Below are positions 45,081 to 54,009 of a stretch of 64,000 nt of DNA, in pieces; positions within the stretch are counted from its first letter, which is position 1, and each line of letters starts with the position of its first letter. Under the pieces are notes generated by a model. That model was given only the letters and a program-made list of their open reading frames with translations. It had not been told where the DNA came from and did not search any database. Both the position numbers and the translations under genes were made by a program. Origin of the DNA: Halorussus limi (GTDB lineage Archaea > Halobacteriota > Halobacteria > Halobacteriales > Haladaptataceae); the NCBI RefSeq assembly GCF_023238205.1, contig NZ_CP096659.1, positions 2,683,626-2,747,625 of the forward strand, in the 5' to 3' direction.

Positions 45081-48044
45081 ATGTCAGAGAAGCCGTCACC
45101 CCTGTTGCCCGACGACGAACAGTCCCGCGACCGACTCCGCGCCGCGCTGGTGGCGTGTTGCGTCCTCGCGGTCGTCGTCGCGGGCACTCTCGTCCCGGCC
45201 GTCTCGGGGGCCGGACTCGGCGCGACCCCGCTGGGGTCCGTCGTGCCCCAACCGAGCGTGAACCCCTACGGCCTCTCGAACGGTGGCGGCGGCACCGGGA
45301 GCGGCGGCGGCCTCGGCGCGCTCAACCCCGGGAAGCGGACCGACGTGGGCGGGTCGCTTGCCGCCGAGAACGCGAGTAACGCCTTCAAGTCCCGGAACGC
45401 CGAGACCCACTTCCGGGTCCAGAGTTCGGTCCCCTCCTACTGGCGGACCGGCGCGTACGACACCTACACCGGGTCCGGGTGGAAGCAGTCGGGCGAGCGG
45501 CGACCCTACGACGGTCCGATTCGGGGCGGCGGGATACGGGGCCGAGAGGTCCAGTACCGCGTCACCCTGAAGCAGTCGGCGACCGCCCTGCCGAGCGTCT
45601 GGCGCGCCAACTCGGTGCGGACCGACGCCGACACCGGCGACCTCTACGTCACCGACGCGCGCGCCTTCGAGACCGGAAAGCCGGTCCCGGCCGGCACGAC
45701 CTACACCGGCGTCAGCCACCGCCCCGCCCGCGACCCGACCGTCCTGCGGGCCGCCGGCCGGAACTACCCGAGCGAAATCGAGCGCCGATACACCGGCCTG
45801 CCCGCCGAGACCCTCCGGCGCGTCGGCCGGTTCACCGACGAACTGACCGCGGGAGCCACCTCGCCCTACGAGTCCGCGAAGCGAATCGAGTCGTGGCTCG
45901 AATCGAACAAGAACTACTCGCTGAACGTCTCCCAACCCGCGGGCGACGACGTGGCCTCCCAGTTCATCTTCGACATGGAGCGGGGGTACTGCGAGTACTT
46001 CGCCACCTCGATGACCGTGATGCTGCGCTCGCAGGACATTCCCGCCCGGTACGTCGTGGGCTACTCGACCGGCCAGTCGGTCGGCGCGAACACCTACGCG
46101 GTCCGCGGGATGAACGCCCACGCGTGGGTCGAGGCGTACTTCCCCGAGGTCGGGTGGGTCCGGTTCGACCCGACGCCGGGCCGAGAGCGCCTCCAAGCCG
46201 AACAGCGGGCGTTCGCGAACCAGACGAGCGCCGACCCGAGCGACTACTCGCCCAACGAGTCGGGGAGTCCCGGCGAGCGGTTCTCCCCGAACGAGTCGAA
46301 CGCGACGACCGGCGAGGGTCGCGCCGCGACGACGGCCGGAAGCGGGTCCGGCGGGTCGGGCACCGCCACCCCGCCGGAGGGGGAGACGCCGCCCGGAAGC
46401 GGGACGCCCACGGACGGCACGCGGACCGCGGGCACCGACGGAACATCCGAGGGCGAATCGCCCTCGGGTTCGACGACCGACGCCGGCGGAACCACCAGCG
46501 GGGACGAGGGAACGACTCGCGAGGGCGAGGGGACGACCCGCGAGACGACCACCGCGGGGACCGACGCCGGGACCGATGGCCGGTACGCCGTCAGCCTCGA
46601 CCGGACGCCGGTCCCCGGCGCGACGGTCGAGGTGACGGTAACGGAGAACGGCGACCCCGCCATCGGCGTCGCGGTCTTCTTCAACGGAGAGCAGGTCGGC
46701 ATCACCGACACGGAGGGGACCGTGACCGGGCAGGTGCCCTACGCCGAGAACCTGACGGTGACGGTCGGAGGAGAGGCGGACGGCGACGCGACCGCCCGCG
46801 TCGCCGCGCCGCCGACGAATCTCGACGCGGCGTTCTCGCTCTCCCCGCCGCCGCGCGCTCTCGCGCCCGGCAACGAGACCAACGGCACCGAGTACGCGCT
46901 GGCGACCGACGCCGCGCTCGCTGTCTCGGGCGACGTGGCGACCGGGAGCGAAGTCGTCGTGACCGCGACGGTCGAGGGCGTGCCCGTCCGGAACGCCGAC
47001 GTGACCCTCGACGGGGAGACGGTCGGCGAGACGAACCGGGACGGCCGGGTCCGGGTCCGCCTTCCCGAGTCGCCCGGCAACGTCACGCTCGCGGTCTCCC
47101 GCGGGCCGGTCTCGGGCGAGCGCACCCTCTCGCTCCCGCGACTCGAACTCGCCGCCGACCCGCAGTTCCCGGTCGCGCTCCCCGGCACCGCCGTCGAGGT
47201 CCGGGCGACCTACGGCGACGACCCGCTGACGAACGCCACGGTGCGGGTCGCGGGAACCGAGCGGACGACCAACATCGACGGCACGGCGACCGCCTCGCTC
47301 CCGTTCCGGCGGAGCGCGGCGGTCGTCGTCTCCGCGGCGGGACAGACCCGCCGGACGACCGTCTCGGGACTGCTGGTCAACCTCGCCGGCGTCCTCGGCG
47401 GAGTCGCGGTCGTACTCGGCGGCCTCGGTTTCGGGGCCTACCGCCGGGGACTGACGCCGCGCAGACTCGCCGCCGCGCTGGTCCGGACCGTGCGCGCCGT
47501 TCCCGACCTCGCTGTCGCGGCGCTGTTCGGCGCCGCCGACCGCCTCGCGTGGGCGGTCGAGACGGTCCTCGACGCGCTCCGAGAACTCGCGGCGGGCGAG
47601 ACGACGGTCTCGGAACTGCTCGCACGCCTCCGGGCGTGGCTGAGCGAGCGCGCGGGAGCGGTCGGCGCGGGGTCGCTGCGGTCGTTTGGCGGCGGGCCAG
47701 CGCCGGACGTCTCCCAACCGGACGACGCCGCGGAGGCCGACTCCTACCGGACGCTCCGGGAGGCGTGGGCCACCTTCCTCCGGGTCGTCTCGGTCCGGCG
47801 GCCCGAGGCCTCGACGCCCGGCGAGTTGGCCGACCACGCGGTCAGCGAGGACGACCTGCCGCCCGCCGCGGTCGTCACCCTGCGGGACGCCTTCCGCGAC
47901 GTGGAGTACGGCGCGCGCTCGCCGACCGACCGCCTCGCCCGCGTCGAGGAGGCGGTAGACGCCATCGAGCGCGCGGCGCGAGCGGACGACCGCGGCGGTG
48001 CGGGCGGCCCGGACACCGCGGACGGCCCGGGAGGTGACGAGTGA
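45081..48044 (+). CDS. Large membrane transglutaminase-like protein with Ig-like repeats and DUF4129-like tail
   Basis: 987 residues. One N-terminal hydrophobic helix is followed by an exported region with a complete transglutaminase-like triad: Cys304 (RGYCEYFATS), His347 (NAHAWVEAYF) and Asp363 (VRFDPTPG). A Gly/Ser/Thr/Glu-rich linker of about 110 residues and two or three carboxypeptidase-regulatory/Ig-like repeats lead to a second membrane helix near residues 764-790. A cytoplasmic tail (STPGELADHAV ... FRDVEYG) of DUF4129 type completes it. Start at ATG 45081. It heads a packed four-gene operon with DUF58 and two membrane proteins. Such clusters normally also hold moxR. Function unknown; a peptidase or cross-linking role is inferred. 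Confidence 0.88.
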   Translation: MSEKPSPLLPDDEQSRDRLRAALVACCVLAVVVAGTLVPAVSGAGLGATPLGSVVPQPSVNPYGLSNGGGGTGSGGGLGALNPGKRTDVGGSLAAENASNAFKSRNAETHFRVQSSVPSYWRTGAYDTYTGSGWKQSGERRPYDGPIRGGGIRGREVQYRVTLKQSATALPSVWRANSVRTDADTGDLYVTDARAFETGKPVPAGTTYTGVSHRPARDPTVLRAAGRNYPSEIERRYTGLPAETLRRVGRFTDELTAGATSPYESAKRIESWLESNKNYSLNVSQPAGDDVASQFIFDMERGYCEYFATSMTVMLRSQDIPARYVVGYSTGQSVGANTYAVRGMNAHAWVEAYFPEVGWVRFDPTPGRERLQAEQRAFANQTSADPSDYSPNESGSPGERFSPNESNATTGEGRAATTAGSGSGGSGTATPPEGETPPGSGTPTDGTRTAGTDGTSEGESPSGSTTDAGGTTSGDEGTTREGEGTTRETTTAGTDAGTDGRYAVSLDRTPVPGATVEVTVTENGDPAIGVAVFFNGEQVGITDTEGTVTGQVPYAENLTVTVGGEADGDATARVAAPPTNLDAAFSLSPPPRALAPGNETNGTEYALATDAALAVSGDVATGSEVVVTATVEGVPVRNADVTLDGETVGETNRDGRVRVRLPESPGNVTLAVSRGPVSGERTLSLPRLELAADPQFPVALPGTAVEVRATYGDDPLTNATVRVAGTERTTNIDGTATASLPFRRSAAVVVSAAGQTRRTTVSGLLVNLAGVLGGVAVVLGGLGFGAYRRGLTPRRLAAALVRTVRAVPDLAVAALFGAADRLAWAVETVLDALRELAAGETTVSELLARLRAWLSERAGAVGAGSLRSFGGGPAPDVSQPDDAAEADSYRTLREAWATFLRVVSVRRPEASTPGELADHAVSEDDLPPAAVVTLRDAFRDVEYGARSPTDRLARVEEAVDAIERAARADDRGGAGGPDTADGPGGDE

Positions 48045-48730
48045 TGCGCGCTCGCGTCCTCGGCGGACTCGGCGCGCTGGCAACGCTCCTCGCGGCCGCG
48101 GTGGTCGTCGCGCCCGGCGTCGCCGACCCGCTCTCGGTCCTCGACTCGCTCGACCCCGAGCGCCTCCTGCTCGTCCTCGGGGCGGTCGTCGGGGCCTACG
48201 CGGCGTGGGCCGCCCGCGGGGGAACGCCCGACCGCGAACCGACCGAGGGACCGGCGGCCCGGTTCGCCGCCGCGGGCGACCGCCCGGAGCGCGCGAGCGC
48301 TGCCGACCGCGCCCGGACCGGCGAGACGTTCGACGCGAGCGTCGCCGACGCCTGCGACGGCGACGAGAGCGCGCTCTCGGCGGTCCGGTCGAACCTCGCG
48401 GACGCCGCCGCGAGCGCCCACGCCAGAGCGGCCGACCGCGGCCCCGAGCAGGCCGAGTTGGCGGTCGAGACCGGCGCGTGGACCGACGACCGCGCGGCGG
48501 CCGCCTTCCTCTCGGGCGAGTCCGGCCCGAACTTCTCGCTGGCGGCCCGCCTGCGGGCGTGGCTCGACCCCGCGGCCGAGCGCCGCCGGCGCGTCGAGCG
48601 GACCGTTCGGGAGGTCGAAGCCGTCCTCGGCGACCGGGGAGCAGACGGTGGGGGCGTCGGCGTCGCCGACGCTCCCGGGAGCGGTACTCCGGCCGACGAC
48701 CGCGCGGACGACTCGGGAGGTGGCGCGTGA
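48044..48730 (+). CDS. Two-helix membrane protein of the transglutaminase/DUF58 operon
   Basis: 228 residues. Two N-terminal hydrophobic helices (LGALATLLAAAVVVAPGVA, LLLVLGAVVGAYAAWAA) are followed by a cytoplasmic helical region rich in Ala, Arg and Asp, with FLSGESGPNFSLAARLRAWL near residue 160. Families of this shape always sit in haloarchaeal DUF58 clusters, but no function is known. ATG 48044 overlaps the stop of the preceding gene by one base; GTG 48041 is an alternative. Its stop overlaps the DUF58 start by four bases. Confidence 0.75.
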   Translation: MRARVLGGLGALATLLAAAVVVAPGVADPLSVLDSLDPERLLLVLGAVVGAYAAWAARGGTPDREPTEGPAARFAAAGDRPERASAADRARTGETFDASVADACDGDESALSAVRSNLADAAASAHARAADRGPEQAELAVETGAWTDDRAAAAFLSGESGPNFSLAARLRAWLDPAAERRRRVERTVREVEAVLGDRGADGGGVGVADAPGSGTPADDRADDSGGGA

Positions 48731-50175
48731 CTCGCACTCGCGTCCCGCGGTTCCGCGGTGCGCTGGCCGGGACGCTCCTGCTGACGACGCTCGGCCTGCT
48801 GTACGCCGAGGCGCGACTGTTCGCGGCCGCGGCGGTGCCGCTCTCGTACGTCGCGTTCGGCGCGCTCTCGTCGCTCTCGGGCGCGACCGAACCGGAGGTG
48901 AGCCGGGAGTTCGCGCCGACGAGTCCGCCGCCGGGCGGCGAGGTCGAGGTGACGCTGACGGTCCGGAACTCGGGCGAGTCGGCGCTCGCGGACGTGCGCG
49001 TCGTTGACGGCGTGCCCGACGAGTTGGCCGTCGTCGAGGGGTCGCCGCGGGCCGCGGTCGCGCTCCGTCCGGGCGAGGAGACCGCGATTTCGTACTCGGT
49101 CGTCGCCAAGCGCGGCGACCACGAGTTCGGCGACCCGGCGATTCGGGCGCGGACCGCCAGCGGGACCGACCGCGTGACGACGGCGGTCGAGGCCGCGGGC
49201 GAGACGACGCTCTCGTGTTCGCGCTCGGTCGCCGACCCGCCGTTCGGTCGGGCCTCGCCCCGGCGCGTGGGGACCCACACCACCGACTCGGGCGGCGAGG
49301 GAATCGAGTTCCACTCGACCCGCGAGTACCGGCCGGGCGACTCCATCAGTCGCATCGACTGGCGGCGCTTCGCCAAGACCGGCGACCTGACCACGGTCCG
49401 GTTCCGCGAGGAGCGGGCGGCCCGGACCGTGGTCGTGGTCGACGCCCGGCCGGTCGCCCGGACGACGCCGAGCGCGGGCTATCCCAACGGCGCGGCGCTC
49501 TCGGTGTACGCCGCCGAGCGCCTCCACGACGCGCTGACGGGCGCGAGCGTGGCGACCAGCGTCACCGCGGTCGGCCTCGGCGAGGACGACGTGGCGGGCG
49601 GCCTCCCGGCAGACGACCTGCCGTGGGCCGACTCCGACGGCGCGGGGAGCGCCCGCCTCGTCTTCGACGCGGCGGGCCGCGCGGCCGACCGCGACGACGC
49701 CGGTTCCGTGCCGACCGACGGGACCGAACCGGTCGCCGACGCGAGTCGCGTCGGTCGGACGGCGGGCGGCCGGGCGTCGAGCGACCGGACCGAGCGGTCG
49801 GCGGACGCCGGTTCGGACCGAGTCGCGGCGACGGCCGACGGCGGGAACCCGGAGGACTCCGCGACCCGGCGACTCCTCGCCCGTCTGCCCGGCGACGCGC
49901 AGGTCGTGGTCGTCTCGCCCGTGCTCGACGACTGGCCGGGGTCGCTGGCCCGGGCGCTGACGGCCCGCGGCCACGATGTCGCGGTGCTGAGTCCCGACGT
50001 GACGGGCCGCGACTCCGGGTCCGAGGCGGACCGCTCGCCCGGCCGCTCGGTCGCGGGAACCCGCCGTGAGATTCGGCTCTGGGACCTCCGGACCGCGGGG
50101 GCGACGACGATAGACTGGACCGTGGACGACCCGCTGGGCATCGCACTCGAACGCTCGCTGCGGACGCTACTCTGA
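48727..50175 (+). CDS. DUF58 family membrane protein
   Basis: 482 residues from GTG 48727, with its start inside the end of the preceding gene (GTGA). Two N-terminal helices are followed by an exported-type beta domain (EVEVTLTVRNSGESALADV) and the DUF58 core EFHSTREYRPGDSISRIDWRRF with FREERAARTVVVVDAR, a von Willebrand A-like start. A variable linker of about 90 residues (Asp/Gly/Arg rich) follows, then the last strand QVVVVSPVLDDW. DUF58 proteins are standard partners of MoxR ATPases. Position in the operon makes this the likely client of the moxR product at 34958. Confidence 0.9.
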   Translation: MTRTRVPRFRGALAGTLLLTTLGLLYAEARLFAAAAVPLSYVAFGALSSLSGATEPEVSREFAPTSPPPGGEVEVTLTVRNSGESALADVRVVDGVPDELAVVEGSPRAAVALRPGEETAISYSVVAKRGDHEFGDPAIRARTASGTDRVTTAVEAAGETTLSCSRSVADPPFGRASPRRVGTHTTDSGGEGIEFHSTREYRPGDSISRIDWRRFAKTGDLTTVRFREERAARTVVVVDARPVARTTPSAGYPNGAALSVYAAERLHDALTGASVATSVTAVGLGEDDVAGGLPADDLPWADSDGAGSARLVFDAAGRAADRDDAGSVPTDGTEPVADASRVGRTAGGRASSDRTERSADAGSDRVAATADGGNPEDSATRRLLARLPGDAQVVVVSPVLDDWPGSLARALTARGHDVAVLSPDVTGRDSGSEADRSPGRSVAGTRREIRLWDLRTAGATTIDWTVDDPLGIALERSLRTLL

Positions 50176-50180
50176 CGATA

Positions 50181-51806
50181 ATGGACGAACACGACGCGAC
50201 CGACCTGTCGGAGACGAACTGGGCACCGACGACGACGAGTACCGCGGTCGCGCTGCTGGCCACCGCCGGCGGCGTGGCGGGCCTGAGCGCGGCGGCCGGA
50301 GTGGCGAAGGGCGCCGTCGCCGCCGCGGCGGGCGCGGTCTGTCTCGCGGCCGCGCTCTGGTTGCTGACGTGGGACCGGTGGCGCGCGCCCGCGACGCTGG
50401 CGGCGAGTCTCCTGCTGGTTCCGGCCGGGGCCGGAATCGCGGCGGGCGTCGGCTACGAGTCGCTGGTCGCGTTCGCGGCGTCGTTCCCGGCCTCGTCTCC
50501 GACCCGCGTGGTCGGCGAGACGCTCCGCATCGTCGGCGTGATGGCTGTCCTCTGGGGGAGTACTGTCGCGGTCTTCGGCGCGGCCGCGTCGGTCCGGGGC
50601 GTCGCCACCTCGCGGACCGTCTCGCGGTGTCTCGACGCCGCGAACCGGGTCGTCGCGCTTCCGGTGGCGCTGTTCCTCGCGCTCGCGGGCCACGCGCTCG
50701 TGACGAACTTCGAGGTGGGTCTGGCCGGGATGGTCGGCGACTTCGCGTCGGCGGCGACCGAGTGGCTGCTCGCGCCCTCGGGCGACGGAACTCACCTGCT
50801 CTCGCTCGGCCTGCTGGCGGCGGCCGCGACGTTCGCCGGGTACGTCGCGCTCCGGGACCTCCCGACCGAGGAACTCGCGGGCGAGGCCGAACTCGGCGAC
50901 GTGAGAATCGCCGACCTCGCGGCGGGTCTCCGGCGCACGCTCGGCCGACTCGTCGGACTCGCCGCCGTCGCGCTCCCGGTCGCGTTCCTCGTCGAGACCG
51001 CGATTTCCGAGTCGGTCGTCGAGAGCGCGCTCCCCGGCGCGGTCTGGAACCTCCTCGTCGCCCTCACGGGGTCGGCGGCCCTCCGGACCCTGCTCTGGTG
51101 GAGCGCGCTGGTCGCAGGGGCGCTGGCGCTCGTGGCGGCGCTAGTCCGGCGGTCGTCGCGGGCCTCGACGCGGGAACTGCTGGTCGGCTACGCGCCGTTC
51201 CTCGCCGGGGGCGCGGTCGTCGCGGCGGCCGGCGCGGTCCACCGGCCGCTCCTCGACGCGCTGGTCGGCTTCGTCGCCGGGCGACTCGACGCGCCGCTCG
51301 CGGGGCAGTTCCGGACCCTCTCGGAGAACGTCGTGACGTTCTACGGCGGCGAGACGGTCGTCCTCGGCCTGACCGCGGGCGTGTCGCTGCTCGCGGTGGC
51401 GGGCGTCGCGGCGCTCCGGGTCGCGTTCGCGCTCGGGTTCGCCACCGACCGCGCGGCCGGTCCGGCGCTCGCGGGCGGCGGTCTGTTCGTCGCCGCGGCG
51501 TTCGCCGGCACGCTGAGTACGCCGACGTGGCTGGTCCTCGCCGCGCTGGTCGCGGCGCTCGCGGTCTGGGACGCCGGGGAGTTCGCCGCGACGCTCGGGT
51601 CGGAGGTCGGCCGCCGCGCGGCGACCCGGCGGGTCGAACTCCTCCACGGTCTCGGCGCGCTCGGGGTCGGCGTCTGCGGCGCGCTCGCGGCCGGCGCGCT
51701 CTCGTGGGGACTGCCCGCCGGCCGGTCGGGCGAGTTGGACGGCCTGTCGGTCGCGCTGCTTGCCGCCGTCGCTGGCGTGGTCCTGCTGGTGACGGCGCTC
51801 CGGTGA
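50181..51806 (+). CDS. Large polytopic membrane protein ending the transglutaminase/DUF58 operon
   Basis: 541 residues with about twelve hydrophobic segments and almost no soluble domain. It starts five bases after the DUF58 stop. No transporter or enzyme motif is visible. A cytoplasmic loop (PTEELAGEAELGDVRIADLAAG, near residues 230-250) contains the only long acidic stretch. It belongs to a haloarchaeal family seen at the end of such operons; function unknown. Confidence 0.75.
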   Translation: MDEHDATDLSETNWAPTTTSTAVALLATAGGVAGLSAAAGVAKGAVAAAAGAVCLAAALWLLTWDRWRAPATLAASLLLVPAGAGIAAGVGYESLVAFAASFPASSPTRVVGETLRIVGVMAVLWGSTVAVFGAAASVRGVATSRTVSRCLDAANRVVALPVALFLALAGHALVTNFEVGLAGMVGDFASAATEWLLAPSGDGTHLLSLGLLAAAATFAGYVALRDLPTEELAGEAELGDVRIADLAAGLRRTLGRLVGLAAVALPVAFLVETAISESVVESALPGAVWNLLVALTGSAALRTLLWWSALVAGALALVAALVRRSSRASTRELLVGYAPFLAGGAVVAAAGAVHRPLLDALVGFVAGRLDAPLAGQFRTLSENVVTFYGGETVVLGLTAGVSLLAVAGVAALRVAFALGFATDRAAGPALAGGGLFVAAAFAGTLSTPTWLVLAALVAALAVWDAGEFAATLGSEVGRRAATRRVELLHGLGALGVGVCGALAAGALSWGLPAGRSGELDGLSVALLAAVAGVVLLVTALR

Positions 51807-51854
51807 CTCCGTGTTTCCGAAAGCAATACGAGTATTGCCGAAGCGATTGCAGAC

Positions 51855-53282
51855 CTATTCAGCTTCGGTCTCGACTTCCCGCTCGGAGCGGGGCGTGCGC
51901 TCGGACTCCGCTCGCTCGGACGCCGACGCGTCCCACCGACTGCCCGACCGCTCGTGAATCTTCATCTCGACGGGGCGTTTGGGCCGGGCGGTGATGCTCG
52001 GGCGGAGGTCGAGCGCCGGCGAGGAGACGAGTTCGAGGTGGTACTCCTGCAGAATCGTCGCCAGCACGAGGCGGGCCTCCAGCAGGGCGAACCGGTCGCC
52101 GATGCACCGGCGCGGCCCCGCGGCGAACGGGAAGTAGGCGAGTCGCGGGAGCGACTGCTCGAACCCGTCGGTCCAGCGGTCGGGCCGGAACGCCATCGGG
52201 TCGTCGTACCACCGCGGGTCGCGGTGGACGACGTGTTGGCTCATGCTGACCGTCACGCCCGCGGGAATCCGGTAGTCGCCGACCCGGTCGTCTTCGACGG
52301 GTTCGCGGACGATGCCCGGCACCGGCGGGTAGAGGCGCATCGACTCCTTGACGACCCGTTCGAGGTAGGGCAGGTCGCCGAGGTCCGCCATCGTCGGCCG
52401 GTCGCCGCCGAGTTCGCGGTCCAGTTCCGCGACCAACTTCCGCTCTACGTCGCCGTTCTGGGCCAGCAGGAAGAAGGTGAACGTCAGGGCGAGCGCGGTG
52501 GTCTCGTGGCCCGCGAGCAATAGCGTCATCACCTCGTCGCGGACCTGCCGGTCGGTCATCCCCTCGCCCTCCTCGTCGCGGGCGGCCAGCAGCATCGACA
52601 CCACGTCGTCGTCGGTCGGGTTGCGCTTTCGCTCGGCGATAATCTCGGCGACCACGCGGTCGAGCGTCTCGACGGCGTTCTCGAACCGCCGCCTGCCGGG
52701 CGTCGGAATCGCCTCCGGGAGCAGGTCGGTCAGCGAGAACTCCGAGGCGGCCATCACCACCTCAAGCGCCTCGCCGACTCGCTCGGAGTCGTCGCGCAGG
52801 TCCACGCCGAACAGCGCCCGGCCGACGATGTCGAGGGTCAGCGCGGTCATCTCCGAGTGGACGTCCCGGACCTCGCCGTCGCGCCACCTCGCCGTCGCGC
52901 GCTCGGTCGAATCGACCATCATCTCGGCGTAAGTCGAGATGCGGTCGGGGTGGAACGAGGGTTCGATGAGGTGGCGCTGTCGCCGCCAGAACTCGCCCTC
53001 GCTGTTGAGGACGCCGTTACCCAGCACGGGGCCGAGGGTCTCCTGAAACGCCTCGCCCTTGACGTAGTTCTGGTTGTTCTGCACGAGGACGTGTTCGATG
53101 TGGTCGGGGTCCGCGAGGTGGTAGACCCAGTTGCCGGGGAAGCGCCACCGGACCACGTCGCCGTACTGCCGGTGCATCCGTCGCTCGAAGTCGAACGGGT
53201 CGCGGGCGTACGCCGGGAGACTTCCGACGACCGGGAGGCCGTCGGGACCCGGCGGCGTTCTGGCGGGCGCTCGCTTCGTCAT
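51855..53282 (-). CDS. Cytochrome P450
   Basis: 475 residues. All signatures are present: the I-helix LLLAGHETTALAL, the K-helix ESMRLYPPVPGIVREP, and the haem-binding FAAGPRRCIGDRFALLEARL with the axial Cys. The N-terminus (MTKRAPARTPPGPDGLPVVGSL) has a proline-rich hinge but no membrane helix, so it is soluble. The last 30 residues are a charged Ser/Glu/Arg tail beyond the usual end. ATG 53282 is chosen because an AT-rich box (TCTACTTGGG) lies at 53306-53315 and the longer frame would overlap it. Its redox partners are not nearby; substrate unknown. Confidence 0.94.
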   Translation of the reverse strand: MTKRAPARTPPGPDGLPVVGSLPAYARDPFDFERRMHRQYGDVVRWRFPGNWVYHLADPDHIEHVLVQNNQNYVKGEAFQETLGPVLGNGVLNSEGEFWRRQRHLIEPSFHPDRISTYAEMMVDSTERATARWRDGEVRDVHSEMTALTLDIVGRALFGVDLRDDSERVGEALEVVMAASEFSLTDLLPEAIPTPGRRRFENAVETLDRVVAEIIAERKRNPTDDDVVSMLLAARDEEGEGMTDRQVRDEVMTLLLAGHETTALALTFTFFLLAQNGDVERKLVAELDRELGGDRPTMADLGDLPYLERVVKESMRLYPPVPGIVREPVEDDRVGDYRIPAGVTVSMSQHVVHRDPRWYDDPMAFRPDRWTDGFEQSLPRLAYFPFAAGPRRCIGDRFALLEARLVLATILQEYHLELVSSPALDLRPSITARPKRPVEMKIHERSGSRWDASASERAESERTPRSEREVETEAE

Positions 53283-53562
53283 ATAGCCGAGTACGCCGCC
53301 CGGACCCAAGTAGACCGCGTTAGAAACGGGCTACAACCCGAAAACCGTTCAGTCCGAAATCCGAGAGGCGACGGCGGGACTGCCCCCGACCGGCGGACGC
53401 TCGGCGGATTCCCCGGCGGGCGAACGCTCGACCGACCTTCCGACCGCCGTGGATGCTCGACCGACCGCGTGGGTACTCACCCGACCAATCGACCGCCGTG
53501 GAGGAGCGAAGGGCCGCCGGTCCACCACAAAACTCATGCCAGTCGTCCGACAATCTCCGCCG
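53283..53562. other. Intergenic region between P450 and the zinc-ribbon gene
   Basis: About 280 bases with promoter DNA for the divergent P450 gene at the left. The phrase CGACCGCCGTGGA occurs twice (about 53443 and 53490), about 50 bases apart. No further gene is supported. Confidence 0.35.
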
Positions 53563-53790
53563 ATGCCCTCCCAACACGACGACTCTCACGGAGACGAAGG
53601 CTGTCCGAAGTGCGGCCACACCGAGACCGACGTGGGGACAATCTCCACGACCGGCGGCGGTCTCTCGAAGATGTTCGACATCCAGACCAACCAGTTTCAG
53701 GTCGTCTCGTGCCTGAACTGCGGTTACTCCGAACTCTACCGCGACACCGGGTCGGCCGGAAGCGACATCGTGGACGTGTTCCTCGGTTGA
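53563..53790 (+). CDS. Small zinc-ribbon protein (nucleic-acid-binding type, DUF2082-like)
   Basis: 75 residues. A classical zinc ribbon: CPKCGHTETDVGTISTTGGG, then CLNCGYSELYRDTG near the end, two CxxC knuckles about 36 residues apart. This matches the small zinc-ribbon proteins annotated as putative nucleic-acid binding (DUF2082 type). ATG 53563 starts a normal N-terminus (MPSQHDDSHGDEG); ATG 53536 is an alternative. Followed 22 bases later by a tiny membrane protein gene. Confidence 0.8.
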   Translation: MPSQHDDSHGDEGCPKCGHTETDVGTISTTGGGLSKMFDIQTNQFQVVSCLNCGYSELYRDTGSAGSDIVDVFLG

Positions 53791-53812
53791 CTTCGCAGTC
53801 TCCAGTTCCACC

Positions 53813-53989
53813 ATGGCCGAACTCGGTATCTTCCTCGTGTTCCTCGTCCTGAGCGTCGGCGGCGGTCTGCTCCTCTGGAGCGCGGTCGATTCGGAGAAGC
53901 GCCAGCGGCGGGTGATGGACCGCGGGTCGGCCGAGAAGGCGGCGCGGCGCGACACCAGCGAGGACGGAGACGAGCGCCGAGGCTTCTGA
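53813..53989 (+). CDS. 58-residue single-helix membrane peptide
   Basis: Reads MAELGIFLVFLVLSVGGGLL and then a charged tail (SEKRQRRVMDRG ... DGDERRGF). One membrane helix with a cytoplasmic basic/acidic tail. It is shorter than most gene finders accept, but codon use (GC-rich third positions), an ATG and a stop after 58 codons are consistent with a real gene. It follows the zinc-ribbon gene by 22 bases on the same strand and is probably co-transcribed. Function unknown. Confidence 0.65.
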   Translation: MAELGIFLVFLVLSVGGGLLLWSAVDSEKRQRRVMDRGSAEKAARRDTSEDGDERRGF

Positions 53990-54009
53990 GTTCCGGACGG
54001 ATTACCTCG

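Noticed and set aside
45096..49394. A 1432-codon open frame on the minus strand
   Set aside because: It lies antisense to the transglutaminase-like and DUF58 genes, is Arg/Gly/Pro rich with no domain or signal, and arises because stop codons are rare in the opposite strand of high-GC coding DNA.
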